A stretch of 64,000 nucleotides of DNA from Tamarix chinensis (lineage: Eukaryota > Streptophyta > Magnoliopsida > Caryophyllales > Tamaricaceae): positions 28,090,032 through 28,154,031 of the forward strand of contig CM060173.1 of the NCBI GenBank assembly GCA_030549775.1, given 5' to 3'. The number at the start of each line of letters is the position of its first letter. The first letter of the stretch is position 1. This document shows, one piece after another, positions 25,168 to 37,786 of this stretch. The translations under genes were made by a program, and so were the position numbers. The notes beneath the pieces were generated by a model. The model was given only the letters and a program-made list of their open reading frames with translations. It ran no database searches and was not told the DNA's origin.

Positions 25168-28100
25168 TAATATTTTTGGTAAGTACATGAGGAAAGGTGA
25201 AAGCATAAAAAGGGGCCCATATGTCTGCCTTGTTATAGTAGCAACAAATCCCCATGATTTCAAGAATTGCATTCCCATACAAGATCATACTAATAAGGTT
25301 AAAAATATAAGTATATTTTGAGATAATACTTTTTATCACAACCCACGACTTTAAGGCAAAAATAGTAGTAGATTAATCATCATGAGATTGGATAATGAAG
25401 TTGAAGATCATGCATTTCATGTAAAAAATTAAACAATTAATACAGGTGTAACAGCAATTGCATGACAATGGAAATGTTTTGTACAAACTGAATGGGGAGA
25501 AAAGGAAAGAGAAGTCTTTACTTATAAGTAGTTGTTTCTATTATGCATTTCTATTGTATAAATGTATTTCTTTTTTGTGCTTGCAGGCCCCCTTTAGCAC
25601 TCGTTGCACTCCTAGGCATTTTTTAAAGGTTTTTAGCAAACATGTGTTAACCAATCAAGCAAAAGTTGATGCATTGAATGAAATTGGTTTTGGGGACCTC
25701 CTAAAATTATGTACAGCAATTTTACAAATACAACTTTGTAAGTGGATTTGTGTACATTTTGACTTTGCTTATAGTCACCAAGAGGTTGGTCTTGGAAGAA
25801 AATTGATAAAATTTGGGGAATTCAATGTTCATGAAATCCTTGGTATCCCACGGGGTGATACAACTATAAAGGTTGAAGGTCCATGGGTTGATATTGAAGA
25901 CATGGTTCCAGAATATGGTGCGGAAAATGTGAAAGGAACGACGACGTCTTGGAATCACATATTGGGATTTATTAAGGAAGACCGATCTGACATGTTGTTT
26001 GTTCGTGTGTTCATTATGTATGCTATGGCTGTGTTATTAGATCCAACTTCTAGATGGGAGATCCGTTTATAGTTCTTGCATTCCTTACGAGATTGTTCCA
26101 AAATAAGAAACTCAATTGGTGCCAATATGTAAATAAATCAACTTTCAATGCCATTAAAAAATGGCGACAGGCTCAAGGGAGACAAGGGAATAGGAGAACC
26201 TATGCTGCTGGTTGCATATATATCCTCATGGTATGGGAATTTTTTCCTCTATTTATTTATTTAGTTATATTGGAAAAATGATGGCAAAGTGTATCCACAT
26301 ACATGCAATTGTTGTTATTTTTTGATGTAGATATGGTACAAGGAAAATACTTATATTGAGGGGTTCACCGTGCCTACCAAAATTCCTCTATCATCTGCAT
26401 GGAGTGAAGATCTAGTATGTGAGAGATTAATGCTGGAGCTGAATTATTTCAAAACTTTTGGCCTTGTTGAGGTCAGTCCAATTATAAAATTTAATTTTTA
26501 AAATTTGTAATTGTGAGAACACTAATGTTTTAGGTTTTTGTTAGTCAATTTAAAAATTTTACATTTATTATCTAGGCAAAACCAATCAATGTTGGTAATC
26601 CAACATATTCTTGTGATCACAGCCATTTCCGTAAAGACCATAGTGACGCATACCCAAGTGAAGTCCCACATGAAGACGTGCCTAGTTCTTCATCTGTAAT
26701 ATTAACCATTGCATGCTAATTTCATCTTAATTGTTCCCCTTTTTATGTATCTATTTATACTAATTGGTATCTATAAATGTATGATATTTTTTGGTTTACC
26801 AATTTCGTAGGACCTGTATGCAAAGATTTTTTTCAAATATTCGATCATTGAAAGAATGCATCCAATCTCATAATGTTGCCACTTGTAATTATATATGACA
26901 GATAGAGGAACACTTAACACTGTTGAAATCTCAGTAGAAACCTCCATCTAATGATCATCATCCCAGTATGGCATTCCTTATAGTGGAATCACCGTCTGGC
27001 TTTACTTCAAATCCACCTCATCAACCAACTGAATATATGTTTGTTCGGTCACATAGACCATCCCCTACACACCGTTCTTATGCTAATGAAAAATCAATTC
27101 CAGCTAATAACAATCAATCCACATCTCAAAATCGATCAGTTGGGCATGATTGTAGTGCATCCCGTAATGAGGATGGTGATCCTGTACATGATCAGAAACA
27201 TGTACATGTTGCTGGTGAAGAAGTTGTTTCAAAGGAAGTTGCAAGATCAATCGTGAATGTTGGCAAGAGTCGAGTGACTAGATTCTCTACCATGAAATCA
27301 CCTTTTGTTTGCTCGGTCCAGGCTAAGACGATGATTCCAAACCCTTTGTTGAAGAAGTATGTTCAGAGGCTTAATGACACATCAACTCAGTCAGAGTGAG
27401 AACATAATCTTTTGAAATGGTTTATAAAATTTTGTGATATATCCTATATTCATCACGTTATCATCTATATAAATGGTTGTGTGAATTTGATCAGTTTTCA
27501 TGTTGCTGTTGTTCAGTGAAATTGTGTGCATAATGGTGAGTTTTCATCTAACAAAGGCTGAGTTGTTGTCATTGATGCCTAAACATTGGGTTAACAACAT
27601 GGTAATGTTATGCCTCATATTCTTGGATATCTATGTACATTATGGTGTGTTATTACTCAATTCTCCTCTATTTTGTAATAAGTTTACTTTTACATCATAG
27701 TTATACATATGTCTTTGTCTGTGTAGGTTATTCAGATATTTTGTGCAGTTTTCAATCAGAGATTTGATTCAAAGGGACATAAATCTCGAAAGATATGCAT
27801 TAGCCCTGCACAGTCTGTAAGTAATTGCTTACCCTGTAACATGATGATGGAATAATTTCAGTAGTGATGATATAAACCTCTCATGAACAAGCAGGGAGGA
27901 ATCATAAGTCAACGTTTGTCACCTGACTCGAGAAAGAAAATAAAGATTGTTTGTAAGCCCATATTCAAGGATTTTCCACTAACTAATTTAGCCGTAGTTG
28001 AAATGGTATATTCCTAATAACTGATTATAAATATTACTATCATCTACATTCTTATGTTACTATTATTACGTTTGTGAAGCTCATATTTATACCTCACCTT

Positions 28101-28940
28101 GTAGTTACTTTTCCCCATCAATGAAGGAAACCATTGGTTTGTCATTGTTTTAAACATTCGATATGCCAAATGTGACATCCTTGACTGCCAAAGTGGGTCC
28201 CATAATTTCCCCAGACAAACTCAACTTCTGAAGAACTTGGTTAGTCATACTATTGTATTGCATGTAATTCATGGTTTTGGTTTTATAGTACAATACTACT
28301 CTGATGGAAGTTTATTAGCGAAGTACCATAATTGCAAACTTTGAAGATTCCTGCATCTTTTAAGTAGGGCGTATAAATTATTACTAATCCTAAGACTATG
28401 CAAACCACATCATGAATTAAGACAAAATGGTTATATGTAACACCCCCAAATTTACTGCTGAAAAATTTCGTTTAAATCCAAAGGTTTAGCGGAAGCATAC
28501 AAGTTAAAACCATGAATTCAGGGGTATTACCGCCACACTCAGTACCGGACCGGTTCACTTCTACCGTCTCGGTACCAAGTGCTAAGGCTAGACCAAGAAA
28601 ATCGTGAAGTAAAACCACCAAGGCGTAAGTGCATAGCCAACATAAAATGTCCAGGAAAATTAAGGTGCCAACAGTAGTTAAAATATCGTTCGGATTACAA
28701 TTTAAGAGTTCCACTCCAAAGTACGAGCATAATACAAATACGACTAAGAACATGACAGACGGAAAATGGGAATAACAAGATGTCCGGCTGGCTCACTCTC
28801 GGCCCCAACCAAGGTAGACTCAATACTCAGCCCCACCCGATGCCTCGTAGGTGTCGTAGGCATCGAAAACAAGATCTCCTACCTGCACAAGGTTAGAAGG
28901 GCTCTCTGCTCGTGGGAATGAGCAGCACCCATGAAATGGG

Positions 28941-28972
28941 TGATCAGTACGCTTCGTACTGAGTAAGGTAAC
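28941..28972. repeat. Conserved hairpin-like block in giant LTRs
   Basis: tgatcagtacgcttcgtact contains the inverted halves agtac/gtact and is followed by gagtaaggtaac. Close matches occur in copy C (34863-34893) and copy D (13134-13164). Because this block is better kept than its surroundings, it may be functional in the LTR. Confidence 0.6.
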
Positions 28973-29147
28973 AGACGAGCTAAGGCCAGCACATAGGACA
29001 TATAGCACAAGTTCAACATATAGACAACATACAATAACATGTAAGAAAGGGGTGAATGTTTCCTCGGTGCTTTGTCCTTTTATTCTCATTAATGATAATA
29101 AGTCCATTCCACACATTTCTTCAATAACCCATGTGAGTGCGGGAGCC

Positions 29148-29690
29148 CCACTATTATAGCCGGTGGACCGGAAGATATACGCATAGGGCAGAATGCCTCT
29201 GATCCACTATTATAGCCGGTGGACCGGAAAGTAAACGCACAGGGCAAAACGCCTCTGATCCACTATTATAGCCGGTGGACCGGAAGATATACGCACAGGG
29301 CAGAACGCCTCTGATCCACTATTATAGCCGGTGGACTGGAAAGTAAACGCACAGGGCAAAACGCCTCTGATCCACTATTATAGCCGGTGGACCGGAAAAT
29401 AAACGCACAGGGCAAAATGCCTCTGATCCACTATTATAGCCGGTGGACCGGATCACAGCCCCGACTCACATGGTGTTTCACTTTAAGTACCTAGTATCTT
29501 TCCTATGGATTAACTTATTCGTTTGGTTTGTCGAGCGTGGGATCCGCCACTATTATAGCCGGTGGACCGGAAGATATACGCACAGAGCAGAACGCCTCTG
29601 ATCCACTATTATAGTCGGTGGACCAAAAAATAAACGCACAGGGCAAAACGCCTCTAATCCACTATTATAGCCGGTGGACCGGATCACAGG
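29148..29690. repeat. 56-bp minisatellite with CCACTATTATAGCCGGTGG core
   Basis: Units start at 29148, 29204, 29260, 29316, 29372 and 29428, exactly 56 bp apart, then again at 29547, 29603 and 29659. Each unit has ccactattatagccggtgg, accgga, and cgcacagggcaraacgcctc. The two clusters are divided by a spacer of about 65 bp. Diverged units exist in copies A, C and D. Confidence 0.95.
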
Positions 29691-31874
29691 CCCAACTCGA
29701 CATCTTTCGCTTTACGTGATTAATGTCTTATCGGTATCTTATTAAATCACCCATCACCCTTGACATGCATATCACTACCCTCTACCTCTTCCCTTTGAGG
29801 AGACCCGTCCTATATATTGAGACCGTCCTCCCCTTCTCACGCCCGATGTCCATCCCCCTCTTACTGTTATACATAAGGAAACGTAGTAAGGGCACACTCT
29901 CCCCAGAATGCGGCTACCCCTAACACGCAAAATCGGTCCCACATGTCCTCGCCCCTCTAGGGCTCCCCCTTGGAAAACCCTAATTTGGGCCTACATGGCC
30001 CAACTCTTCCTTACTCGTCCCAACTTTACTTTGTTCCTTGTCTCACATCCCATATCTACTAAGAAATTCCCAAAATATATCCCTTTATCCCCCAACTCCA
30101 CATGTGACCGTCAAACCCTAGTTGACCACACCAAACCCTAGCACTTTACTTCCTCTCCAAGTAACCTCCCCTCTTTCACCCCAAATCTCTCCTCTCCTTT
30201 AGAAAAAAAAACCCATACTCATCCTTATATAATTGAATTCTCACTCTCAACCCCATACTCCATCCTTCCTTGATCATCTTTACCCTTGTACCCCTCACTT
30301 TCCTCATTTTCCCCCAAAACCCTAATTGGGTCCCTTACACACCCTTACATCGACTCACGTAAAATTTTGCACCCAAGTCTCGAATGGACCCGTAACTTTG
30401 ACATTATCTTATTTACTTCTTAAATTAAATTTCCTCACGTAAGATTCATTCCCATGCATAATTTAAACACCCCATGCAGACTCTCAAACCCCCACTTACA
30501 CCCAAAACCCTAATAAGGCCTCTTGCGCACCAACTTACGTACTATTTTTCATACTAAGTCTCTAATCATTCCAAGACTCTCCCAAGCCCTTACTTACAAC
30601 CCAAATCAGTTTTTCCCACGTAAGGATCATGCCCATGCAAGGTCAAATCCCCCCATGCAAACTTCCCAAACGTTTACCTCCCCGTTATTCTTTTATTATC
30701 ATTTCATGCTACCCAAAACCCTAGCATGCATTTCCTAGAGGGCCATAACAAGTCATATCATCAACATCAACGTCAATCATGGGACATGTCATACACGTAT
30801 AATATAAGGCACACACACATACCTCATGATCCATGCTGCGCTACACAAGACAGGTTATTCATAACACATGCATAATACACATCAACATGGCATGCTCATC
30901 ATTCATCAACACATTACATCACACATAACGCAAGGCCATAGCTTCGTCCTTACCTAAGGCGACGCCGGGCTTGGAGCACGCTCCTCTAACTCCTTAGGGC
31001 TTTGGTCGGGGTTACCTATAAAAAGGGGAAAATGCTAAGTATTAGTTTCCCTTATAATTACTATTAATCCTCATTCTAGTTTAATGTTAGGGTTTTACTA
31101 CTAAAAAGGGTTTTATACAAAAACTAGGGTTTTTACCTTAGAATTAGAATACTAAATATTAGTAGTCAAAATATGTTTATTTTTAATACCTATTGTTACA
31201 CTTATATTATTAGACCCGTTAGCCCTATTCTTATAACATTAGTGTTTGCTAGACATAGTAAAGTAATGGTAATAATGGTAATAGTAAACTACTAATAGTG
31301 ATACTTATGTTGGTGTTAGTATTAAAATACTACTACAATGGTTGTAATATCAACAAGCTAACACTCCTAGAGGTAGTAATGATTAAAGTCATATTTTTGA
31401 ATAAATAATATAAGGGCTCCCATATTTTGTCACCCTAATAGAATTAGCATATGGGTAATATCAATGATAGGATGACACTAATTTTAGAGATATTAGGTAT
31501 GGTAAAACACTATTACGTAGTTACAATACTTCACATAAGGTTGGGTTAAGTAGTAAGAACCCTAATAGTGGTAGTAATCTTAGCGATAGTATTAATAAAA
31601 ATAATAACACTAACACTAATGGTTAAGTATGTTGAAAGCTAGGGTTTTGAGAAAGATTATGGCTTGTAAGAAAATAACACCTTTAGGATATAGAAATTAA
31701 TAATGGTATTAACAATAATAAAGGTAATAATAATAGTAGTATTAGAAATGTTAATAATGAAGAAAATAATATTAACCCTAAATTAAGTATAATAGGGTTT
31801 AGGGTTAGAAGGGGTGATAGTATGATAGCATTAAGGATAATACAGAAATGGTATTAGCAAATAAGCTAGTAATG

Positions 31875-31879
31875 ATAAC

Positions 31880-31926
<47 letters not shown>

Positions 31927-31950
31927 TAATAATAATAATAATAAGTGTAA
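31875..31950. repeat. (TAA)n microsatellite in copy B
   Basis: A trinucleotide aat/ata run, interrupted once by an aac unit. The same region is greatly expanded in copy C. Confidence 0.95.
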
Positions 31951-31999
31951 TAATAATAATATTAGTTATAACTACTATAGGTGGCATAAGAAAAGGGTT

Positions 32000-33200
32000 T
32001 TAGGGTTTAGATGGATGGAAGGCCACCTGAGGACGGTGGTGGTCCGGCGGCGGCGCGAGGTGGCGGCGACGGAGGAGGAGAAGAGAGAAAAGATGGGAAA
32101 GGTGGCTAGATGGGAGAAGGAAAAGGAAGATTAAGTGTGGGGGAGGAGACAACAGGGAGAGGGGAGTAGAATGGGGGTGGTGGCGTGAGCAGGGCGGCGG
32201 CGCGCGGTGGCGGACGTGGCGGCCGAAAGAGGGAGAAGGTGGTGGAAAGTGGTGGAGCCCGATGGAGAAGGAAGCAGGGGGTAAGGATGGTATTGGCAGG
32301 TAAAGGAGGACCTGCTAGTCACTTTGGGAGGTGGAGAGGAGGTTGATCACAGCGGAGGTGGTGGCAAAAGGTAGCGCGAGGTGGCGGGGACGGTTTTTGG
32401 GCAAGGGATTTCACACGGCTGTGGCGGCACGTGCGAGGTAGGAACAGGAGCAGAGACGGTTTGGTTGCGTGGAGGGTGGTGCAAGCGTTGGTTCTTGGGG
32501 TGTTTTGATCGTCGGCGTTAGGCAGCGGCGGCGGACGGCTTGTCTAACGGGGCGGCGGCAAGAATGGAGGGTTTCTGGGTTTCAAAATCAAAACCCAAAT
32601 TAAGGATGCTCATTAGGTATTTATAGGCCGATCGAGGTGGGTAATGACAAGGGGAAGAAGATAAGAGGTGGCAGGTACCAGGCATGCCGCCCGGTGGCGG
32701 CAGTCGAGGCGGTTCTGCCATGGCAGGGGCGTCGGGGTCGAGGGAAGAGGAAAAGGGAAAGGGGTAGGTCGCTCGGGAGAGGGGAAAAAGGCCAGTTGGG
32801 GTCGAATTGGTGTAAGAAAACGACGGGAGAGGGAAAGTCAGGGTGGTCGGCTGTTGCAGGCGGCTGCTGGCAGGTGCAGCTGTTGCAGGTCGGGGTACGG
32901 TCACGCAGGAGGAAGAAGAAAAGGGAAAGGGGGTGGACTGGCAGTCCAGGAAAAAAGAAAGGAGAGGGAGAACCAACCGATTGGCAACGGTTACTTCCTA
33001 CTAATTGAAACGCGGAGTTTCAGAGGATATTGGGGCAAAAATCTGCGTCGCGCCCTGCGATGCGGGCTGGACGCGCTGGGCCACGGGGGAAGGAGAAAGG
33101 AGGGAAAAGGGAAAGTTGGGTCGGGCGAGGCCCAACCGGCGGGTAAGAAAAAAGGAAAAAGAAAAGGAAGAAAAGGAAAAGGAAGAAAAAGGGAAAATGG
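32000..33200. repeat. GC-rich, CpG-rich and purine-rich block of copy B
   Basis: ggcggcggcgcgaggtggcg-like sequence passes into ggaaaaggaagaaaagg. It is far richer in G+C than the rest of the element. Long open frames on both strands (for example 32668-33267 + and 32976-32518 -) are low complexity. A - strand stretch around 32600 (ILNLGFDFETQK) is also kept in copy C (ILNLGFDFKTQK), but it lies just downstream of the TATA box and may reflect transcript-start conservation, not coding. Confidence 0.75.
32619..32626 (-). promoter_or_regulatory. TATA box of giant LTR copy B
   Basis: tatttata on the + strand, TATAAATA on the - strand, followed on the - strand by a conserved stretch containing gagcatccttaatttgggtt. 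The same arrangement is found in copy C at 39090-39097. It gives a leftward promoter and sets the LTR orientation. Confidence 0.6.
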
Positions 33201-35077
33201 TTTTTTTTTTTTGGGGTTTTGGATTTTGCATAAGTTATTTAGAATATTTTTGGGTTATTTAGAATAAAATATTTAGAAAATAATAATTAATTCCTTTTTA
33301 GCTTAATTTAGGTTATTTTAGATAAAATTCCTTAACTTCCATGTTAATTAGGAAAATACCCTAATTTTTTTCCTTATTATTTTCCTCCTAACTTACCTTA
33401 ATTAAATCTCTTAATTTTAATAAAACAATTTATATAATTAATTTTTCTAATAAATCATTATTTGGCCATAATTTTGATAGTTAGAATTTTGGTTTATTTC
33501 ATTATACCCTACCAATGCACATGATTTCCACATATACACTTATGGAAAGGAATATATATTACATGATAATCATTAATAAAGTCAATGTAATCATGTTTGC
33601 ATGTCACATATACATTTGAAGTGGCTCACAACAACCTCATTTTCCCTAATAGTTGTTACATTTGTCTTTGTTCCCAATTCTTACGTCGGTTCTTATGTTG
33701 CACATAAGACTATTGCGATGGGGTATGTTCTTCAGATAGCAAAACACAATAGGGGAGATGTTGTATCACATTTGGCAAGACATCATGGTGAAGTGCCAAA
33801 GTGTGCAACAACATAATACTTTGTTTAATACGGTTATTTTATATGTGCTTACCTATTATGACAATCTGTATAGTTGGAAACTACTAATATTGTGCATGAT
33901 AAATATCATGTATTTATAGGGATGATTGCGGTCTATGGACAATAGCGTATATGGATTTATGGGATGGGAGGATGACATCTCAACTTGATATAGTAAGTTA
34001 CTTTTATGTATTATAATTTCCTATTAGTAGGTTTCATTCATTTGGGGTGTTTTATGATTTTATTGGTATCCTCGCCCAAATTGAGATATGATACATAATC
34101 GTTGAGTTTGGCTTTTGCAGCATCATGGTATCCACTACAGATTCTACTATATGGGCTCCTTATTATCTACAGAAGCAAACATGATTCGTGATAAAGTATT
34201 TGCACCATGTGTAACTCCATAAAGTAAGATTCTAACTATGTTCAAATGATAGACCTTTGAATAAGAGATTTCATGAATATGTGTCAACATCTTACTGCAT
34301 GTTTTAAGAGAAATGAGTCTTATTTTTTTACCAAGTTGTTACTTGTGTGATGTTTGTGTAGGTAGTGGAGGGTGGTGCTATAACACCCCCAAATTTACTA
34401 CTGAAAAATTTTGTTTTAATAAAAGGTTTTACAAACGTGAAATGATAAAACTGTAAACTCGGGGGCATTACCGCCACACTTAGTACCAGATCGGTTCACT
34501 CCTACCGTTCCAGTACTAAGTGCTAAGGCTAAATAAATTTAACATTAAACACGAATCATTAATAAAACACAAGTCATACAGAAATCAGAGTGCGATTTAG
34601 GATTACAAACCAAGGAGTTCGTGACTAGAGTTTTAAAACATAAAGCATAGTACAAACACAACTAAAATATGATAATACAAGGTCTAGTGAAAGAAATAGA
34701 GTCCGGCCAAGTCGCTCTCGATCCCCAATTTAGGTTTAGGCTCAACGCTCAGCCCCACCCGATGCCTCATAGGTGTCGTAGGCATCAAAGACATCATCCC
34801 CTACCTGCACAAGCTCAGATGGGTCTTCTACTCGTGGGAATGAGCAGCATCCATGAAACAGGTGATCAGTATGCTACGTACTGAGTAAGGTAATAGATGC
34901 GCTAAGGCCAAACATACAACATAGCATACATGGCACATTCACATAAGCTGCATGTAATAATATAGATGATGAAGGCCGGCTATGGTCCAATCAGACTTAC
35001 CTTCTTGTAGATCTCTGTTAATTATAGTTACTTCACACCATAATCTTTATTAATCCATGTGAGTGTGGGAACCCCAC

Positions 35078-35430
35078 TATTATATCCGGTGGATCGGTCA
35101 CTTATAGGGTAGAACGTACCTAACCACTATTATATGCCGGTGGATAGGTCTCTAGGGCAGAGTGCTCCTGGCCACTATTATGCCGATGGATCGGTCTGGC
35201 CCCGACTCTTATGGTGTTTCACTGTAAGTATATAGTAGCTTTCCCATAATTCATTAGTAACATAATGTTTGGTTTGTTGAGCTCGGGATCCCCCACTATT
35301 ATAGCCGGTGGATCGGTCACTTATAGGGTAGAACGCACCTAACCACTATTATATGCCGGTGGATCGGTCACCAGGGCACCCCGGCACCTGGCCACTATTA
35401 TGCCGGTGGATCGGTCTAGGCCCAGCTCAA
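35078..35430. repeat. Diverged CCACTATTAT...GGTGGATCGG minisatellite in copy C
   Basis: About six units with ccactattatatccggtgg or ccactattatgccggtgg, spaced irregularly at about 55-60 bp, in two clusters as in copy B. Confidence 0.85.
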
Positions 35431-36949
35431 CAATCTTACTCTTTAAGTAATTAGTATCTTATTTGTGTCTTATTAGAATAATTTTTTCACCCTTGACATG
35501 CATGTTAACCACCTTCTACTTCTATTCTCCCAAGAGGGCCTGTCCCATATCTTGAGACTCCTGCGCCCCTTATCACACCCTGACGCCCATTCCCCCTTAC
35601 ACTCACACATAATGAACAACCAACTCCTAAGTGTGTGGGTTATGGCCCAACATCTTATGATATCAACTCCACCTACTATCACCCTCTAGGGTTTTCCCTT
35701 AAAAACCCTAATTGGACCTATCTGGTCCAGCTTTCTCTTACTAGTAATACCTTTACTTCATTTACCGCCCCACATCTTATCTCAATTAGGTCCAATCCCA
35801 AAACATATCACTTTACCTCTCGATTTCGCATGTGACCTGAGAAACCCTAGTTGGCCACTTCAAACCCTAGTACCTTTCTTCTCCCACAAGTAACCTCTAT
35901 CTTTTCACCCAAAATCCCTTCTCTCCCATGGAACCCATACTCATCCCTTATAAAATAAATTATCACTCTTAACCCGTACTCCACTCTCACTTAATCATTT
36001 TTACTCTCGCACTTTCCAGATTACTACTTCCTCCCAAAACCCTAATCGGATCCCTTATACACCCTTACACCAACCTATGTACTATTTTTCATCCCAAGTC
36101 TCTAATCACTCCACAACTCTCCCATTAACTTGTTTACACCCTAAATCAACTTATCTCACATAAGGATCACCCCCATGCAAGCTCTCAAGTCCCCATGCAA
36201 GATTTATCCACTCTATGCGAACTCTCAAGTCCCCATGCAAATTTTAAGACTCCCACGCATGGTTCCCATCTCTCATTCATTTTGACCATTCCTTCCTCTT
36301 TAATTTTCCTCTCATGGATCATGAGGTATTTTGGTCAACCTCATATCCCCCTTAGTGAACTCACCTCCCATTTTCTTTCTTTTTGTCCTTTCATTTCCAT
36401 ATCGTATTATTAATGGTCCTATCATGCATGTCCTAGAGGTCCATAACATATCACATCATCATCACCATATATACATATAACACACATGTCACAAGAAAAC
36501 ATATACAAACATACCTTAACTCCAAGTTGCGCTACACATAAGACAAGTCAACAACAATCATGTAATACACGACGCAGCATGATATAAATCATCCAAGGCA
36601 TACAAGTCACATAACACACAAGGGCCTTAGCTACATCCTTACCAAAAGCGATGGCGGACTTAGAGCACGCTCCTACGACTCCTTAGGGCTTTGGCTCGAT
36701 TCACCTATAAGAGGGTAAGACTAATGATTAGTTTCCCTTCTACCCAAAAATACATTTATTTCTTATTTTAGTCTAAGATTAGGGTTGTTATTATTACACG
36801 GAGTTTTATAAGTGAAAAATAGGGTTTTTACCATCAAGTTAGCCTACTAGTTATTACTAGTCAAAATATACTTATATTATTATTCATAACTATATTTATA
36901 TCATCAAACCTAATAGCTTTGTTTTTTCTAATGATAGTACTAATACTTG

Positions 36950-37358
36950 TTAAAATAAAATAGTACTAATAATAATAGTAGTAGTAAGACCCATGCTCCT
37001 AGAAATAGAATCCCTATTATTTTTAAGGCTAAGGCTAATAATGGTTTTAGGGATAAGATAATAATATAATATTAGTATTGCTAACAAAGTACTAATATTA
37101 TTAAAGATAATAATGATATTGGTTATATTTGGAATAATAATAATATAAGGGTTCGAATGTTTTTATTATAATAATATTAACAAAATAATAACAATAGTAC
37201 TAGGAATAACTAATAATGATACCATAGTAATAATGTTAGTGCTAAAGGCGTTAGGAATATTATTAATGATATTCTAATATTAAATAGTAAAATACTAAGG
37301 CTTAAGTATTCTTCCTCTTTAACGACAAAACGATAATACTCCAACTCCGGTTTAGATA

Positions 37359-37433
<75 letters not shown>

Positions 37434-37445
37434 GTAATAATAATA

Positions 37446-37501
<56 letters not shown>

Positions 37502-37745
37502 AATAAAAATGTTAAGTATAATAATAATAACAATAACAATGATAATAGTAACCAAAATGATAATAGTAATATAAGGGTCCAAATATTTGTATTAACAAAT
37601 AAAAGTGATAATGGACAAGGTTAGTGTTAACCATATTAGTAAGGAAATAATGAGAGTGATAATGGTAATAATAATAGTAATAATACCAATAATAATAATA
37701 ATAAAGTTAGGGTTAAGTAGTAGTAGTAATAATAATAATGACATT

Positions 37746-37786
<41 letters not shown>

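Larger units (their letters stand above)
28436..33501 (-). mobile_element. Giant solo LTR, copy B (5.07 kb), in an intron of the Ulp1-like gene
   Basis: It begins tgtaacaccccc and ends ggtttatttca, with a perfect 5-bp target duplication ttata at 28431-28435 and 33502-33506. It contains the regular 56-bp minisatellite, a trinucleotide run and a GC/purine-rich block. No gag, protease, reverse transcriptase or integrase text is seen. A TATAAATA on the - strand (32619-32626) suggests the LTR reads leftward, with a U3 of about 875 bp and a very long R-U5. It separates the peptidase exon with His and Asp from the exon with Cys. Confidence 0.87.
21368..34222 (+). pseudogene. Ulp1-like (C48 family) cysteine peptidase gene of the MULE, multi-exon, disrupted
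   Basis: Proposed exons: 21368-21457, 25587-26230, 26331-26471, 26576-26695, 26811-about 26870, 26902-27395, 27517-27601, 27727-27816, 27895-28005, 28105-28239, 33622-33800, 33920-33992 and 34121-34222 (stop taa). Most junctions have AG/GT borders and matching phase. The N-terminal part (RCTPRHFLKVFSKH, IGFGDLLKL, NVHEILGIPRG, FIMYAMAVLLDPTSR) matches the plant-specific region found ahead of Ulp1 domains in MULE-borne genes. The C-terminal part is the peptidase: GNHWFVIVLN gives the His (28132-28134), CDILDCQS the Asp (28183-28185) and DDCGLWTIAYM the Cys (33927-33929). Family knowledge: Ulp1 peptidases cleave SUMO or related conjugates; the true substrate here is unknown. Lesions: a frameshift near 26055-26070, an in-frame TAG at 26935-26937 and a doubtful exon near 26811. 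The first exon and the one at 33622 are the least certain. Confidence 0.8.

Noticed and set aside
29148..29690. CRISPR-like regular repeats
   Set aside because: The 56-bp units are contiguous with similar 'spacers' and lie in a plant LTR; it is a minisatellite.
32518..33267. Overlapping long frames (199, 152 and 123 codons) in the GC-rich block of copy B
   Set aside because: Charged or Pro/Ser-rich low complexity without domain motifs; frames are not kept in copy C apart from a short stretch beside the TATA box.
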